A DNA stretch of 64,000 nucleotides from Valencia hispanica (lineage: Eukaryota; Chordata; Actinopteri; Cyprinodontiformes; Valenciidae), in NCBI GenBank assembly GCA_963556495.2, contig OY747721.1, positions 32,410,349-32,474,348 of the forward strand. Direction: 5' to 3'. This document shows positions 10,990-25,600 of the stretch, piece after piece (within the stretch, counting starts at the first letter, position 1; each line of letters starts with the position of its first letter). The notes below the pieces were generated by a model that was not told where the DNA came from, ran no database searches, and worked only from the letters and a program-made list of their open reading frames with translations. The position numbers and the translations under genes were made by a program.

Positions 10990-12510
10990 CAGCTGTCGGA
11001 ATAGCTGTTTACTTCAACCGCAGTCTCAGCTGAAGAACAAATGCAAGTTTGTGTGGCCCTTCGTGCTACAGTCTTGGTCACAGCCCCTAGGTGGCACAAA
11101 AGACCAGGGGAAGATGAGGTAGGTCAAAAAAGAACCAGATGTGGTGAGGATTAGCCTGAGCTGACCACAGTTTCTCTCTGTGCTGTACTGAAGCAGACAG
11201 AAAGGGATTTGTGCCCAGGATACCTCTGAACTGTCAGATAAATTCCTGCATGCTTGCAACAGAATATTGTTGGCCAGTGTGCAGGGATACATGCTTTTGG
11301 GTGGGTCGGCACCAGGGTGAAGAAAGTTCAAAGGTGAGGAAACCTCGCCCCATCTTTAAGTGAGCTGCCCAATTTTCTCATGGAAACCAAATTAACCTAC
11401 AAGCTATTTGTTTATCGCTGCAGGCGAGTTGAGTCGACCAGTAAACAGCCTCACTTCTAGTGAAAATTATAATTTTTTTTTTTAATCGCAGATGAAGAAA
11501 ATGTGGACAATTTGTAAGTTTTGATTAGATTTATTCACGGGGGGGTTGCACATTTAGATTTTTGTTAACTAAATCACCAGTGCCACCATGTTGTCTTCAT
11601 GTTTTATTTGTGCTTTGCATATTAAAGTTGAACAGAGTTTCAACAACTGTTTCCCTGGGGTATGTGTTACAGAAACGCATTTGGCCTGGTTGCCTTTTAA
11701 AAATTGAGAAAAAAAACCAAGACAAGATGTCATTGAAGTAATGACGATGCATGTTAATCTTGAGGCAAGAGATTGCTACAACATAGCTATGGAGAAAAGT
11801 ATCTACAACCAGAGCAGTAATTAAAAGGTTTACAGTAACAAATGGAGACAAACACGACTAGAAGATGATTTGTGTTTGTTTTTTTTGGATGGTACAATAA
11901 TAGAGAAACATCTCCAAAGCTCATTTTTAGAGAACTGCAGAAAAGATTGGCACTTTGGGGTTATTACCAAGTTTCTATAACAACCACTGGACACCATCTC
12001 CATGCCAACCAATTCTTAGGGAGACATGCTGGGGAAATAAAAGAAAAAAATCTGTCCCCACATCACAAAGGTACATTTTTAAAGTTTGGTGAACTCTACA
12101 GCGATTTTTAACTGGAACTGACTGTTTTGGTCCAATGTGTACGACTGTGGGATTGTCATCCGTCTGAGAAATAATTGGATGAAAATCTCTTCTAGCTACA
12201 ATCAGTTGTCTGTAAACCTTCAGTGTGACAGGAGCATCAGCCATAGATTTAGCTCTTTCCTGACAAACTGGGACCTACGACGAACAGTAAAGGCCGGTAC
12301 TTCCAACGTACAATGGGACTGGTGGCACGATCATGAGTTTATAATATGAGGCTCATAGGGTGTAACACATTTAAGTCACAGTTTTGGAAGTCGTGCCAGG
12401 CCATGTTTTTGCTTTTGTGTCATACCTAAATGTTACAGATAATCAAACAAGTCAGACAAACGTAACCAGAGTGAATGCAAAATGCAATTTTCAACTGATG
12501 GTTTGATTTC
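10990..12510. other. Intergenic, nothing recognised
   Basis: Short open frames occur on both strands (for example 11026-11331 and 11975-12244), but none shows a domain, splice structure or repeat similarity I recognise. Confidence 0.35.
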
Positions 12511-12515
12511 TGGAG

Positions 12516-12775
12516 CTACACGGTGGCGCATTTGGTAGCACCGTTAACTTGCATGTTCAACCGTTCATGTCGGGGTTCTCTCCTGGTACTCCAAGAACCG
12601 GCTCCCTCCTACAGTTTAAAAAGATGACTGTTTACCTGGCCTCACTAAAGTTATTTTTGGTACAAATGTTTATATGTATAGTTGTTCGTCCTGTGTGTTT
12701 CTATGTTGCCCTGTGATAGACTACCTAATGATTGCTGGAGATAACGCTGAGGTTAAGGACAAGCGAGTATAGACT
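12516..12775 (+). repeat. tRNA-derived SINE-like repeat
   Basis: It starts with an A-box-like segment GTGGCGCATTTGGTAGCAC and continues through GGGGTTCTCTCCTGGTACTCC and GTTGCCCTGTGATAGACT to GACAAGCGAGTATAGA. The same repeat lies inverted at 17785-17905 (partial) and 19180-19510. This is a common fish dispersed repeat with a tRNA-like head; the subfamily is not named. Confidence 0.6.
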
Positions 12776-12829
12776 TTAAATATTTGAAAATGTGATTACA
12801 AATCTTTTTTTTTTTCTCTGGTCCAATAG

Positions 12830-13125
12830 TACAGTGACAACCCTTCACATGAATTTCCAGCCTACCTATATTTACTCCAAGAGCACATCAACAACTCATC
12901 CAAGCAGTCATCAACGGACCCAGAACAATATCTAAAGCACTGCAGGCCTCACTTGCCTCAGTAAAGGTGAGAGGTCACAATTCAACAATCAGAAAGAGAC
13001 AATGGCATCCATGATAGAGTTCCAAAGTGAAAACCTCTTCTGACCAAAAAGAACATAAGGGCATGTGTCACATTTGCCAGAAAAATATTTTGACAACCTC
13101 CCAAAACCGTGCTGTCTTACAAGCC
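12830..13125 (+). mobile_element. Tc1-like transposase remnant (N-terminal half)
   Basis: A conceptual read gives QQLIQAVINGPRTISKALQA and ASLASVKV, then a block matching the HTH linker of a fish Tc1 family, ending near FARKYFDN. The region between carries stops. A second remnant of the same family is at 29630-30270. Confidence 0.7.
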
Positions 13126-13261
13126 AAATAGGGTTGAGCAAAGTATCGACACGAGGGCTACTTATAAGTGAGGAACCAAGATTTTCACAATAAATCATTT
13201 CTTATTGTGGAATTATTTTTGTTCCCTATTCACAAATGGACTTGAATTGAAGTTTCCTTTT

Positions 13262-13267
13262 TTTATT
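13262..13267 (-). terminator. Candidate polyadenylation signal of the radil-like gene
   Basis: AATAAA on the minus strand lies about 330 nt past the stop codon at 13598. It is the nearest canonical hexamer I noticed downstream of the last exon. The 3' end is not proven. Confidence 0.35.
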
Positions 13268-13597
13268 TTCAGAAGGACTTTTTCTACTGCCATAAGACAC
13301 AAATGCTTCAAGGCTTTTTAAAGATCTCTAACAGGGTTCTGTGTTCTTGGCTGGCTTCTGTCTGAACACATTTTTAAACTTTTAAAGCAAATTCTCTTTT
13401 ACTTGAAACAAAATCCAGTATCACTTGAAGACATCAGCTGTTAGACAGTAATTACAAAAGCTGCTAATTAACATTGAACATCTAAAACTAAAGCTAATTT
13501 CTTAGTGCAATTCTGTAGGTGTCCCAAATGTTCAACAAGCTCTCGAAGTCTTGCTTAGAGCTGAATGTGGTTCAGTACTCCCTTAACAACTGCAGAG

Positions 13598-13691
13598 TCA
13601 GCATTCATTCTGTAAGGCTGCAGCCATGAAGCGTGATCTTGCCACCAGTAACCTCAGTCTGGCGCCTGAAGACTGCATCAGCTCCTTTCCA
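13598..13691 (-). CDS. radil: radil-like exon 18 (end of PDZ, stop codon)
   Basis: After acceptor CTCTGTTAG it reads [20 protein letters not shown] and finishes in ALQNEC before TGA at 13600-13598. This supplies the last PDZ helix and strand (RLLVARS corresponds to RFLVAKS in human RADIL). The tail differs from the human C-terminus. Confidence 0.92.
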
Positions 13692-16600
13692 CTAACAGAG
13701 GCAAAGAGGCAGAGAACACGTACTGTAAATAAAAGCAGTTCGACCATATTTTTTTTTGCAAAACGAAGTGTTTTGTCATATTGGATAACGTTCCTACCTC
13801 TCATAATCCAGTCCAAGCAGACTGACTCCATTGACAGCCAGGATCCTGTCTCCAGGCTCCAGCATCTCACACTTGGCTGCAGGGGAGTCTGGCACAACTG
13901 CACGGATAAAGACGCCCTTTACCTTCATGGGTGTGTTCTGGACGGGAACATGATAACTGAGAGTCAGCCTCTCACTGACAGCAAGGATTACACACTTACA
14001 GCTTTTCACCTGACCGCCAAATGTTTTAGCAACAACGGAATTTGCTGCGTACTGTGTGGACAGCTTGTGAGCATTCGGTCCCTTAACTAACTGCAGCTGT
14101 AACAGGATACAGTTTCCTAAAATGTTACTAAAAAGACAGCTTTATTTTTAATGCAGGGAACAGCAGCTGTGAGGGACTGCTGTTTGAGGACTGGGTTGCC
14201 TATTCATTCTTATTCACTGGGGCACGTGGCTTAGTAAAAGTCTCCAGTGCCCCAGTAAAATTATAGCGCTGCTCTCGCTGGAAACTGCATTTTATGAGTG
14301 CCTCTCCATGCCTGCTTTAGTCATGACTCGAGCCTGTCAGGGGCCATAATAGCCAATTAGGAAATAGCAGCTCTGTAGCTGGGTAAGATTGAACGCAACA
14401 ACAGTGGAACTCGCTGGAGCTGGTCACATCACTTTGAGCACAGAGTAGCTCGTTGGTCCGTGTAACGCTTATCAGTTCAATTTTCTAAACACAAGCAGAC
14501 ATTTGCAAAAACAGAAAGATGGATTCAAATATCCAATTTTTCAAAAAAAAATTCACCATGAAAAATTAAAAAATTGGATTTTTAAACTGTTTGTCCAATT
14601 TTCTGTTTTCAATCAGAGGATCAGAAATTTAGAAAATTGCAAAATTGTGTCTGGGCTCCAATTACTAAATTTTTATTCTATTATTATTACTATCCATTAT
14701 TCTGTAGAAGATACAGCCTGGCTCTATCTACAGACTGAAGGCTATATAAAGAATAGATACATAAAGCTGTATCGCGTTTTCATATTCAGTCTATAGCTTA
14801 GGTTGCAGCTTGTTAGCCTGTGGGTTAGTATGAATATATGTTTATATATGTCTATGTCCATTCTCACAACGGGCGCAACGTCATAGAAATACGTGGAACG
14901 AGGGAAAATTGAACTGATAAGCATTACGCGGACCCTCGTCCCCTGTTGTAATGTTACAACAAATTCACAACTTGTTTGACAAAAAAAATGACAAGTTGAT
15001 CACTGTTAGAGAATGTTGCCCACATTATTAGCATCTGTAGCCTAAATCTAGCAAGTTTACCAGCTTGTGCTCTCTCCCTCACACACGCTAACACCATGCG
15101 TAGCCTGCATGCACACATGCGGACAATTAATATTTGATTTATACTAGGGCTGTCAAACGATTAAAAATGTTAATCTAATTAATCACAGGGTAGCTGTAAA
15201 TTAATCACGATTAATTAACATTCCAAAATATGAACGAAAAAGTAACATTTTAGGTGTAAATGAAGGACGAAACCGGAAGCTGTTGCTCTTTTTTTTAAGG
15301 AAATACATGAGAGATGGATGGAACTTTTGTTTTGAATTCCACAATCACATTTACACGTGGAGCTTTTTACCTATTAATCTTTTAGCCAGTTGCTAAGGTA
15401 AACTAACTGGTTAACATTTTCTGAATGTAAAGCTGACAGTTTCTTATTCAATTTTGGACAACCCTGAGCATCCTCTTCATGGGACTATCCTACAACAACG
15501 GTGTCTTCGGTCAGAGGCTTCTTTAGTTTTGCTGCGACACAGACTGCTACAGGAGATCATTCCTGCTTACAGCCATCAGGATCTACAATGGCTCCTTGAA
15601 AAATTTAATAATATGAGCTACAATAACACTTAATTTCTCTCTGGGAGGAATTAAGTATTTTTTAATTTAAATTTTCTGACTGATAGAGGGATTATTTGTT
15701 TATCGACACCGAACCTTTACATTACTCCCTGGTTCCCACTGTTATTATTTGCAGTTATCAAACAGTTGTCATACTGTTTACGTGACAAGCGAGCACTGAA
15801 AGCAGCGCGGGTTTAATTGTGGGGTAAACAGGGCAGGTCATTCTGTGCATGCGTTAAAAAAATTAATGGCATTAATTCCACAAATTAATCGACCCGCATT
15901 AATGCATTAATTTTGACAGCCTTAATTTATACGTATACTTTAGAGAGCGCCCTGTAAAAGTAGCCTATACTGTTTAGGACCCTTGCCTGGGAAGTAACTA
16001 TGTCAGTTTTGGAAAAGAAAAAACCTGTCAGTTTGTTACAGAATGCTTTTTGGTCAGGTGACTTTTTTGTCATAAGGAAGGGTGGGATAACTTTGTAAAC
16101 GGAGCAGCTTTAGCTGTTCTTATAATCACATGTGAAAACTGAACACAATAAAAATTGCAGATAGGAGACTCTGAGCTATGTACATATTTGTACAGCAATA
16201 AACAGTAATATTATCATGTTGCTTCAGACTGAGTGCAGCCAAGTGATTGACCACTTTGCAAAAATGAAAACAAGACGTTACAGTTTACTTCCCAAAAAAA
16301 TGATTCCCTGAAGAGACACACAACAGTTGTTCATTTATTCTTCTACTATGGAAATAAAAGAACCCAGAGATGTAGGGGTGCTTTATTTAATTTAATTTTT
16401 GTTTGTTCAATTTGCAGATGTTTACTGAAATAGATATTTCAAAAAGATTCACTGCTCTTCCTTTTTGCTTTAATTAGTAATGGTTTAGAAGTCTATGAAT
16501 GTGGCTATAGTGTAAAGTGCTTTGAGTAATCTATATGACTAGAAAAGGACCGTATACATTTAAACTATTTTGTTTCTGGCATTTTTTTCATGTTTTATAG

Positions 16601-19600
16601 ATTTGTTTAGGAATTATTATTATCATTATTATTTATACAAACCACTTATCAACAAGGTATTTTTGCTTGGTCAAAACCTACGCAGACAAAATATATAGGT
16701 TTAGAATAATAGGTGCTATGTATACCCAACACCTTCATCTTACATTGAATCCTGTAATCATGTAAAAAAAAAAGTGGAATATCATGTTAGCCAGTACCAA
16801 AAGGTGGTCATATAATAAACATGTTACGTGTTTTCTTTTTCTTTTCTCTTTTTTTTTAGAAAACATTGTTTTTTTAACACATTTTACTGTACTGATAGAG
16901 ATTGGACGGAACTTCACGTGAAATCCATGTTTCCTCTTTTTTTTTTTATTAAAAATTTGAACTAAAAAAAGGCATTTCTGTTTTACTGTTTTACATTATC
17001 CTAGCTGAATTGTAATACATTAACTTTACCGACCCTTGTGTCCACCAGAGCAAGGCCGAGTCCCCTTTCGCCTCGCTCCAGCTCCAAACTGAAAACCTCA
17101 TTGTTGTCATCTGCGTTCTCTTCTTGAGGCTCCTCTTCCTCCTCTTTTAGCTCCACAAGTCTTTTCACACCGCTGCAGTCAGACTTTAAATGGTCCGCAT
17201 TGAGGGCAGCCAGACATTCAGACACTAAACCACCTGGGGGGGCGGGGTTTAAAAGCATGTTCAGTTTCGCTTATGAAATCACAGTTAGCAGAAGAACATG
17301 ATTAGCAGATGTGTTACTGAACCTTCACTGTCCGCATAGGAGGATGGGGGGTCTGCTTCACTGTCAGGATTCATCAGCTCTATTGTGTGCGGTGTTTTCG
17401 GTTGGGTGAGAAGACAGGGAGGGTCCAGAGCTGACCTCTCCAACTCACTGGTCTCTGTTAGCTCTGTTAGATTTGTTCGTTTCTGAGTGCTGAGCTCATC
17501 CCAGTTTAGACAGGAGGCGGGTGGAGGCAACACCTGAAGTAGAATCAGGTCATCCGGTGATGAATTAGAGGCTTCCAAACCAGCCTTTTGGAGGACGTCC
17601 TTGTCACCCTGAGGAGCTTCCATCTGAGCAGCATCAACATACAGAACAGCTTAGTTTAGAAAACACTCTGAGCAGATTTTTCAGCATGCCAACATGCATA
17701 GCGACATTGGAAAGTGTCAGACAGCAGCCGTAGAGACATTACGAGCTTTAAGAATTGACGATCTTCAAAGGTGTTTCCAACCGTCCATTATCTAGTAAAT
17801 TTGCTTATCCTTGCAGGGTCACAGGGCGGGGCTGTCTATCTCAAGCTGTCATTGGGTGAGAGGCAGGGTACACCCTGGACAGGTTACTACTCCATCGCAG
17901 GGCTCACAAAACCTTTCACTTCTCATTATTATTTACGGCATCGACATAGCAAGGAAACCATTCTGAGGGCTAGGATCTCACCAGTCAATTAGTAGTCAGG
18001 ATTGGTGGACTGGTTGACAGTTTATCAGAGAACCAACAGTAACAACCAGAGCAGACACCCATGCATGCGTTCGCTTACATCAAAACGGTACATGAAAATA
18101 AAAAAAAGGCCAAATCAATATTTTGTGACCTGGTGGTTCCTAGCAGCTGCGTCATTAACCCAAGGGTCAGACAGCATGGTAATAAACTCCTTGAGCTTGT
18201 GCAGCTGTTCCCTCAGAGCTGGGTCTGTCACTGGCCGTCTGAGCTGAAGCTGGTAACCTTCGTCGGGAAGCTCCAGCGGGTGGTGGGTGTCAAAACTTTC
18301 CAGGATATCAGCTGAAGAAGAGGGTGGCACATCGCAAAACAGAAATAGATTACATGTAAGAACGACCCCAGATAGTCCTCTTTCACAGCAGGAGGAATTC
18401 TCACCTGTGGTGTGTGTCGCAGCTCGATCCTGCGCAGATGGAGCCCATGTTTGTGCGCTGGGTGACGCTGGGCTGTACAAACTCAGCAGGTGGTTCAGCT
18501 GGGCCGGGCTCAGGGCGGGGTAGTCGGAGCGCAACGATGCCCATGGCGTCTACACATGCACACACAACAAAGAAAAGGAAAAAATGTTTCTACATTTCCA
18601 AGAGACTATCTTTGTTGTGACCGTTTCATTCTTAGGACGTGATGATCGATTGTCCTCAAACATAAAGCACAGCTACTGCTCTTGCCTCTTTAAATGTCAC
18701 TATTACCGTAGTGCAAACGCAAAGATAATGACGTCCAGAAGCCTGGACTCAAGTGGGTGATGTCAGGGAAAGGTATGGAAAAGAGTTATAACACTGGTGC
18801 AGAATCGGTGTCTGGGAACCTTCAAGACCCTGTTGTAGTGTTTCCTAAACCAGTCTGCAAAAGGACAAGCTTCCTCTGCTTTCTTTGTTTCAATCAGGAG
18901 ACAAAGGGTAGCAACAAAGTGTCAATTTAATGTAAAAGCACTGCTTGAATGGATTAGAAAATCTAAAGCTATGATGTGTAAGTTATATTTGTCTTCCACT
19001 TCTGATAGAACTAAAGCTTTCCATGCAAACATCTTCTCAAGATCTCATTGGTTTTTGGAAATTTCCAGCCAACCTTAACTCCAATATAGATTGTTCTAGC
19101 CCTTTGGTTGGTGCCACACTTTAATGAGAATGGGGCTAGCAAGCAACTTGAAGCCTGTTGTGATTGAATACTGCATTATCTTGTCCATTATCTATGCTGT
19201 CTATCCTTCAGGGGTTGTGTGTCTATCTCCAGCCGTCATTGAGCGAAAGGCGGGGTACACCCTGGACAGGTTGCCAGTCCATTGCAGAGCAACACACAGA
19301 ACAAACAACCATGCACACACTCACTCATACCTAAGGGCAAGTTAGAGAGACCAATTAACCTAACAGTCACGATAAGGAGGGTTGAGAGGAAGCCGGAGTA
19401 CCCGGAGAACATGCAAACTCCATGCAAAAAGACCCCAGGCTGGAACTTGAACTCAGGACCTTCTTGCTGCCAGGCAACAGTGCTACCAACTGCGCTACTC
19501 TGCAGCTGCGTGCCTATCTTGTGAATTCACAAATCTCATGACACTCTTATGCTGTGTGTGTTCCACTTACCCTCGAGGTCAGTACTTGGTTGTGGGAATG

Positions 19601-22600
19601 ATTTTGCACCCATTTCCAGCCGCAAGTTAGATAACTGCTGGTATTTGTTGATCGTTATATAGTCTTTGACCAACCAACAAATACTATTAGTAATATGAAC
19701 CGACAACAATGTATTTCTTAGTACCTTCCTTTACTGTAGCAACTAAGATTGTCCACTTCAATTTGAGAAACTATTCAATGGATTTTCAATTTGGGTTAGA
19801 TTAGCATTACATTTGGAAAAATAACAACCATTATTCAGGTATTAAACATGCTTTTCATTAAGATCACATTTCTGTGTTAATCCTTTTTTTTTGGTCTGAT
19901 GTAATACTCTTATGTTATATGTAGTGTTTTCATTAGCTCTAAACTGAAAAATTCTATCATCAATCACTTAGTGAATTGAATTTCTTAGATCAAGTACTCA
20001 GAAATACTCTGATACTTTTCAGTAATATGCTAATTTATTGAATGGGTCTGTACTTCTGTGTACGGTTAGAACGTACAAATAAATATTTTAAATAAACAAA
20101 TAAGTTATAAACAATAAGATTTTAGCCACAGTAGAAAAGTCTCTTGTGTTCATTTAGAATGAATCCAGGAGAGTCAAAAGACCACCATAATATTTTAGTT
20201 TTTTCTTTCGCTGTATACTATAGCAAATATTTGCTCTGACTAGAAAAGATTCACACGATTTATTCTCAGTATGTGTTCCACACAGGCAGAATATTGGTGA
20301 CGCACCGCCTCCATTCTCCCTTTCCCAAGTAAATAATCATCAAAAAACCATCCAATACATCTGCGATGAGGAATTAAAGGTTCATAAAACTAGTTTGAAT
20401 CTAGATAATCACTGCTAATAACTGTTTAACAGAGCCTTGCTTCTAAAATCCTGATCTATCCTCATTTGTGGTGCAAAACCTTCAACATTCCTTTAGACTG
20501 AGAATGTCAGAAAGCTCCAATTAAAAAAAGTTTTTTTAGCTTTATCTGACGGTATCTCAAATTAAAATCTGTTTATGCTGGTTCAAATAACAAGCACGAT
20601 TTGCATAGGTCTTGTTTTTTCTCAGTCTATGTGTGCAACTTGTTTGTACCTGCAGTAAATTCTTTCTTGGAGTGGCCAGCAGGTTGATAGCTGACGAGAG
20701 AGTGTGTGTGTGCTCCAAGGCCAGTTCTCCAAGTCCAGCCGCGTGGGCCCAGTCCAGAACCAGGTCAAGATTGGCCCGCATTCGCACACCTCTGGACCAC
20801 TGGTAGAAGCCTGGTTCTGAGCCTGGGTGCACATGAAGAGAAAGCTGGTTAGGGACATTTTCAACCTCTTCCAGAGTCAGTTGTGTTGTATTAGTTGTGT
20901 TAAAAGAAAAAAAAAGTCCAGATTTCCTGTAGTATTTGTCAACCTGTCATGGTTGTACTGGCACTGTTACTAACCCAATCTTAATTCTTCAGAGGCATTA
21001 AAAAAAGGATAGGTTATGTGTTGATGCTGGTGTTTAAAACGTTTCGATCAGTGCCGGCGCACTGCCCAATGCACCAAGTTCCTAGGGGGGCACCAAAAAA
21101 ATCAAGCTGATGAAAAATCATCATGATTCTAGTAATCATAATAACATTAAAAACAAAAGTATTTCTAGCATGTTAATAGATTAAATTCAAAAGTAAAGTA
21201 AAGTGCCCCCCCCCCCCCCATTTCAGTGGTTTGTTCCATCATACCTCGATCTCAAGTTTGGCAGACACCTGTTCAAACAGACGCCTACAAGGTTCAGTTG
21301 TGTGTAGCGCTGTCTTTAACATTTTCAGGTCACCAAGATCTGACTTTTTGCATTAGAATACACTTCCGTAGTGAACTGTCCTCAGATCAGGTCCCTGGCG
21401 GTGACCTAATCTGAGATGGTCTAGATTTTACATTGTTGAAGAGTCGTTTTAATTTGTGGGAGTCTGTGACAGGGTAGGCAAATTAATACGTTCGTACATA
21501 AGGTGCTGCTGCAGAAAGCAGGGCTGGATTTGAATCACTGACTTATCAATGACTCATTTAATATTTTGACTGATTTATCGACTACAAAATAATTATTAGC
21601 TGCAGCCCCAGGATGTAATAAATAGTGTACATCTGTATTTAAAGAGAATTACTTCGACTGAAGTTGGTACCAACAAGACAATACATACTTGCATATATCT
21701 ACTATTAGATTGATACAGACCTGCAACACATGGGTACGTTGTCCTATGTGTTTCAGAAATGTTCTGCCTGAGACACTCCCCCATCTGCCAGTTTGACAGA
21801 TGTAGCTAAAACACTTTGGGGGCACCACAACACATTTGTGCTTAGGGCCCCCAAATGACTAGCACTGGCCCTGGTCTTGATGCTGGTGTTTCATATGTAT
21901 TGATGCTTGCATTGTATGCTGGTATTTTATGTCTTGATGTTGGTGTTTTGTGTGTCTTTGTGCTGGTACCTCTCTCCATTAATGAGTTGAATAGCGATGC
22001 GTTTATGAAGTAGAAGAGGTAGCCAACGAGCTGAGAGGAAACCTCTGGGTGGACCTGAGAGTCTAAAAGCAGCCTCCAGCTCTCGTCCAGGACCTCCACC
22101 ACCTGCCTGATCGCCACAGGGATGTGTATCCCGCCACCACCCAGGCCCCGGACACAGTCTCCGGCACTCTCCCTAAAAGGATTGCAGTCCAGAAGGCACG
22201 GCAGGACCGTGTACAGGAACTGGTTGGACAGAAAAGAAACGTGATGCGACTCACTTATCCATGCAGATCAGGAGATTGTTGACAATTCCTGTGGCTCAAT
22301 TAGAGGCTGGAAAAGTTAACATTATGTGGTATAAGATTCGAGTGCTGGGAGAAACCAAAACACGTAACCCTCCAGGTCAAATTTCAGACCACCCATGGAA
22401 CTTATGAGAGTTTAAATCTGACACTAAAACACAACTAATACATGTTTACTTTAGGACAAGAAGTAGTCCCAGACATAAAGTAAAACGGAATTGCTAACAT
22501 TTTCACCTTTTCATCCAAAGGTCTTTTCTGTTCTTCACAGTGAGGCCGAACAACCGCAGCTTTGTTAGGACTAATTGTACGCAGACTTCCCCCTTTCCCT

Positions 22601-25600
22601 AAGATCTCCCTTCTATGCCCGCAAAGTATCTGAGGTTAGTGCCAGCCATAGATCCACATTCCTAAACAACTGAACACGACTTTGAATGGGAGCTTTTTGG
22701 CATTGTGCTCCAAAGAGGGCTGCTGAGTGAAGAGCACTGAAGGAATCCAGTGTGAGCTGCTCCTTTTACAGTTACTGCAAGGTTCCTGAAGCTAGGCTGA
22801 GCTCAACATTAACAGGATAGCATTAAGGACTGGGATGCGGAAGACAATAGAAGCGGCAGAACATTTCACTAAATAATCTTGGAAAGACCTACTGCTTGGA
22901 AAATGTCACTCAATGCAGACAAGCCAGAGAGGATTTATATCCTCAGCAGCACTGGTTTCACAGATGACCACATGCATGCATGCATGGCAAGCATTAGTCT
23001 GAGGGCAAATATAAAAAAGACAACACAGACCATTGTCTGCTTATGTGTGCATTCACTGCGACGGACAAATAAACACAGTCTGCCCACAAGTCTGCATATA
23101 GTGTCTTTTTATTTATCAAAACATCTCTTCAACCAAAATACTTGCTTACCAGTGGCGTCTTTTGTGTTGCCTCCCACTGCAATTTTCCTCGTATTAGGAA
23201 AAAACAAGTACGTGTTTCAGAGAAACAAATTCCAAAAACTGTCAACATTTGTATTGGGATATAGAAGAAAAATGAAGGCTTTAGTTTTTGCTTTTTTTGT
23301 CATACTTCGAATCTTTTGGTGACCACGCTTTAGAGGTACCAACACCAGAAATTCATGAAAATGGTACTGAAGTAAAATGATGGTGGCAGATAGATGGATA
23401 GATAATGGATGGGTATATATATATATGTATATGATATATATACATTAAAGATTAAAGCAAAGTCATGTTTACAGATCTAAATCCAAATAAGAATCTGTGA
23501 CAAGACTTTAATTTTCTATTTGTAGATGCTTTCCATGCAATCTGACCAAGTTTCAGAAATTTTGCAAAATAAATGTACAGAATTTTCATTCTATATGTGT
23601 AAAGCTGGTAGCCAAACCCCAAACACTGCTGCAAGTACTAACTGAGGAGGGGGTAAGTACAAATTCAAAGCACAATTTTCAGACGTCTTTTCGTAAAAAA
23701 AAAACGTTGAAAGACATGTATCATTGTCCTTCCATACTTCCAGGTATACCCCGTAAAAAACCCACTTCAAATGCATCAAGGTTTTGTAGTTCTAACTCGA
23801 CAAAATTGAATGTTTAATGTAAGGGAATACTTTTGCCAACCTCTGAAATGGATTCTTTAAACGTGCATATTTACTGACCTTACATTTAGATTATTGATGG
23901 TTGAACTGACAAAACCACATCTGGAAACCATTTGGTTCATCAGGCAGACTTCCTGAGAGACAACAGTGGTGTGTACAGTATGTATGTAAGGTAGTTAGAC
24001 AACCACAGCCACGGCACTCAGCAAAAATGTGCTGAGTCAAACTTACAGGATGGCATTTATTGAAGAATTCCTATAGTTTCCTCTCCAAAGACTTAGCATT
24101 CTTAGTGTCTTGCTGCCTGTGAAACTGACATAATATAGGAGTCCGTAACCTGATGCATCTGAGTTCCAGCTGGCACAACATGTGAGACCTTGGCTTGGCT
24201 GCTGCTAACATCATGGCAGACCACTAATGCTGTCTTTGATTTGGCTTCAGTCTCAGCATTTCATCACCCACGGTTCTTCAAATGCTGATTCTGGAGCAAC
24301 CAGGACGTCGGAAGAAGGATAATTTAATACTGGCCCCGATCTATTGGCCTCTGATTTGTGGTGGGGGAACAGAGGTCATTCTGTGAACTTAAATAGGCCA
24401 GTTTCTTTAATAGTACTTTTTGGACGGGTTTTTCACTCACGCCTACGCAGCTCCACTGGAAACTTGTCTGAAACCCTCCTGGGCGCGCTTCCATGGGTGT
24501 GGTACAGCGCAGAACTGAATGCTGTTGCCTCCGCATGCTCTTTTGTCTTTGTTAGGGGACACTATGAGATTAAAGCGCACTATAAACTCTTTACAACAAC
24601 ACTGTGTAGAGGAAAAGCTGACAGTTTGCCTTTAGTTTAGATATTTTGGGAAATATTATGAGCAGGAATTACAAGAAACTAAAATCACTCCGCGGGGGCA
24701 CACCTTTCACCAAGCATAGCATAGAAAGTGGTAAACCTGGGAAAACGGCTAACCTGGCTGGCTTTTGATAAGTCTCTTTGGCTTTCTCCCACCAACAGGA
24801 TTGTTTTTGAATCAAATAGCTCTATTTCATCCAGTAGGTTTGTGTTGACCACCATTTCTGATTCATAACACACATTTATTATGTCCAACGGAACCACAAA
24901 AGCCAGTAGCGCTGAGCCTGAACCGGTTGTTTCCCCAGACGTCTCGTCAACGCTTTTTGGCTTGGCGCTGGAGCATTTGGTGAGAAACGGCACAGATGTT
25001 CAACGTTTGTTTCTTAAAAGCTGGGCCTCACTCTTGCAGCCGCAAACACAGCATCATTGTTAAAAATGGCAGTACTGCATTCCCATCAGTTCAAATTAGC
25101 ACAGAAGCTAATTTCTTCCCAACTGCAGAGCCATTTCGATCGGTTAGTCTGGGTATTACAGTAGTTATACAGTCTGAACTGTATAAAACTGGTCACATAG
25201 CCTTAAAGCAGGTTCCAACCAAACTAAGCCCATATAAAGCCAAAGTGCAAAGTAACAGGTTTAGTACCTTGCAAAAGTATCAACACCCCTTTGACATTAC
25301 GACAGAAAATTCATTTTTTTACCAGTAACCATGCTATTCAGTTAATTTGAGGAACAAACTTTGGCTGCAGTAACAAAAGTAGAAACTGAGATTTTTACTC
25401 GTTCTGCTTTGAAAAATAGCTCAAGCCCAGTCACATCGGATGCAGAGCATCTTTAGTCTCGCCACAGATTTAGGATCTGGACTTTGACTGGGCCATTGTA
25501 TCACATGAAGGTGTTCCAGTCCGAACCATTCCATTGTAACCACGACTTTATGTTTCAGGTCATTGTCTTGCTGGATGATCAACCTCTACTCTAGTGTTAA

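Noticed and set aside
13626..14090. 154-aa plus-strand frame over the last radil-like exons
   Set aside because: It is the antisense shadow of the PDZ exons, which have clear homology and splice sites.
17021..17034. Better-looking GTAAAG donor for exon 16
   Set aside because: It would leave phase 1 and break the PDZ frame into exon 17; the weaker GTCGGT site keeps it.
19440..19512. Functional tRNA gene
   Set aside because: A- and B-box-like pieces are present but there is no cloverleaf or anticodon arm I can draw; it is the head of a SINE-like repeat found three times here.
22879..23322. 147-aa open frame in a radil intron
   Set aside because: No domain, low-complexity context and no splice support; length is reachable by chance in this much sequence.
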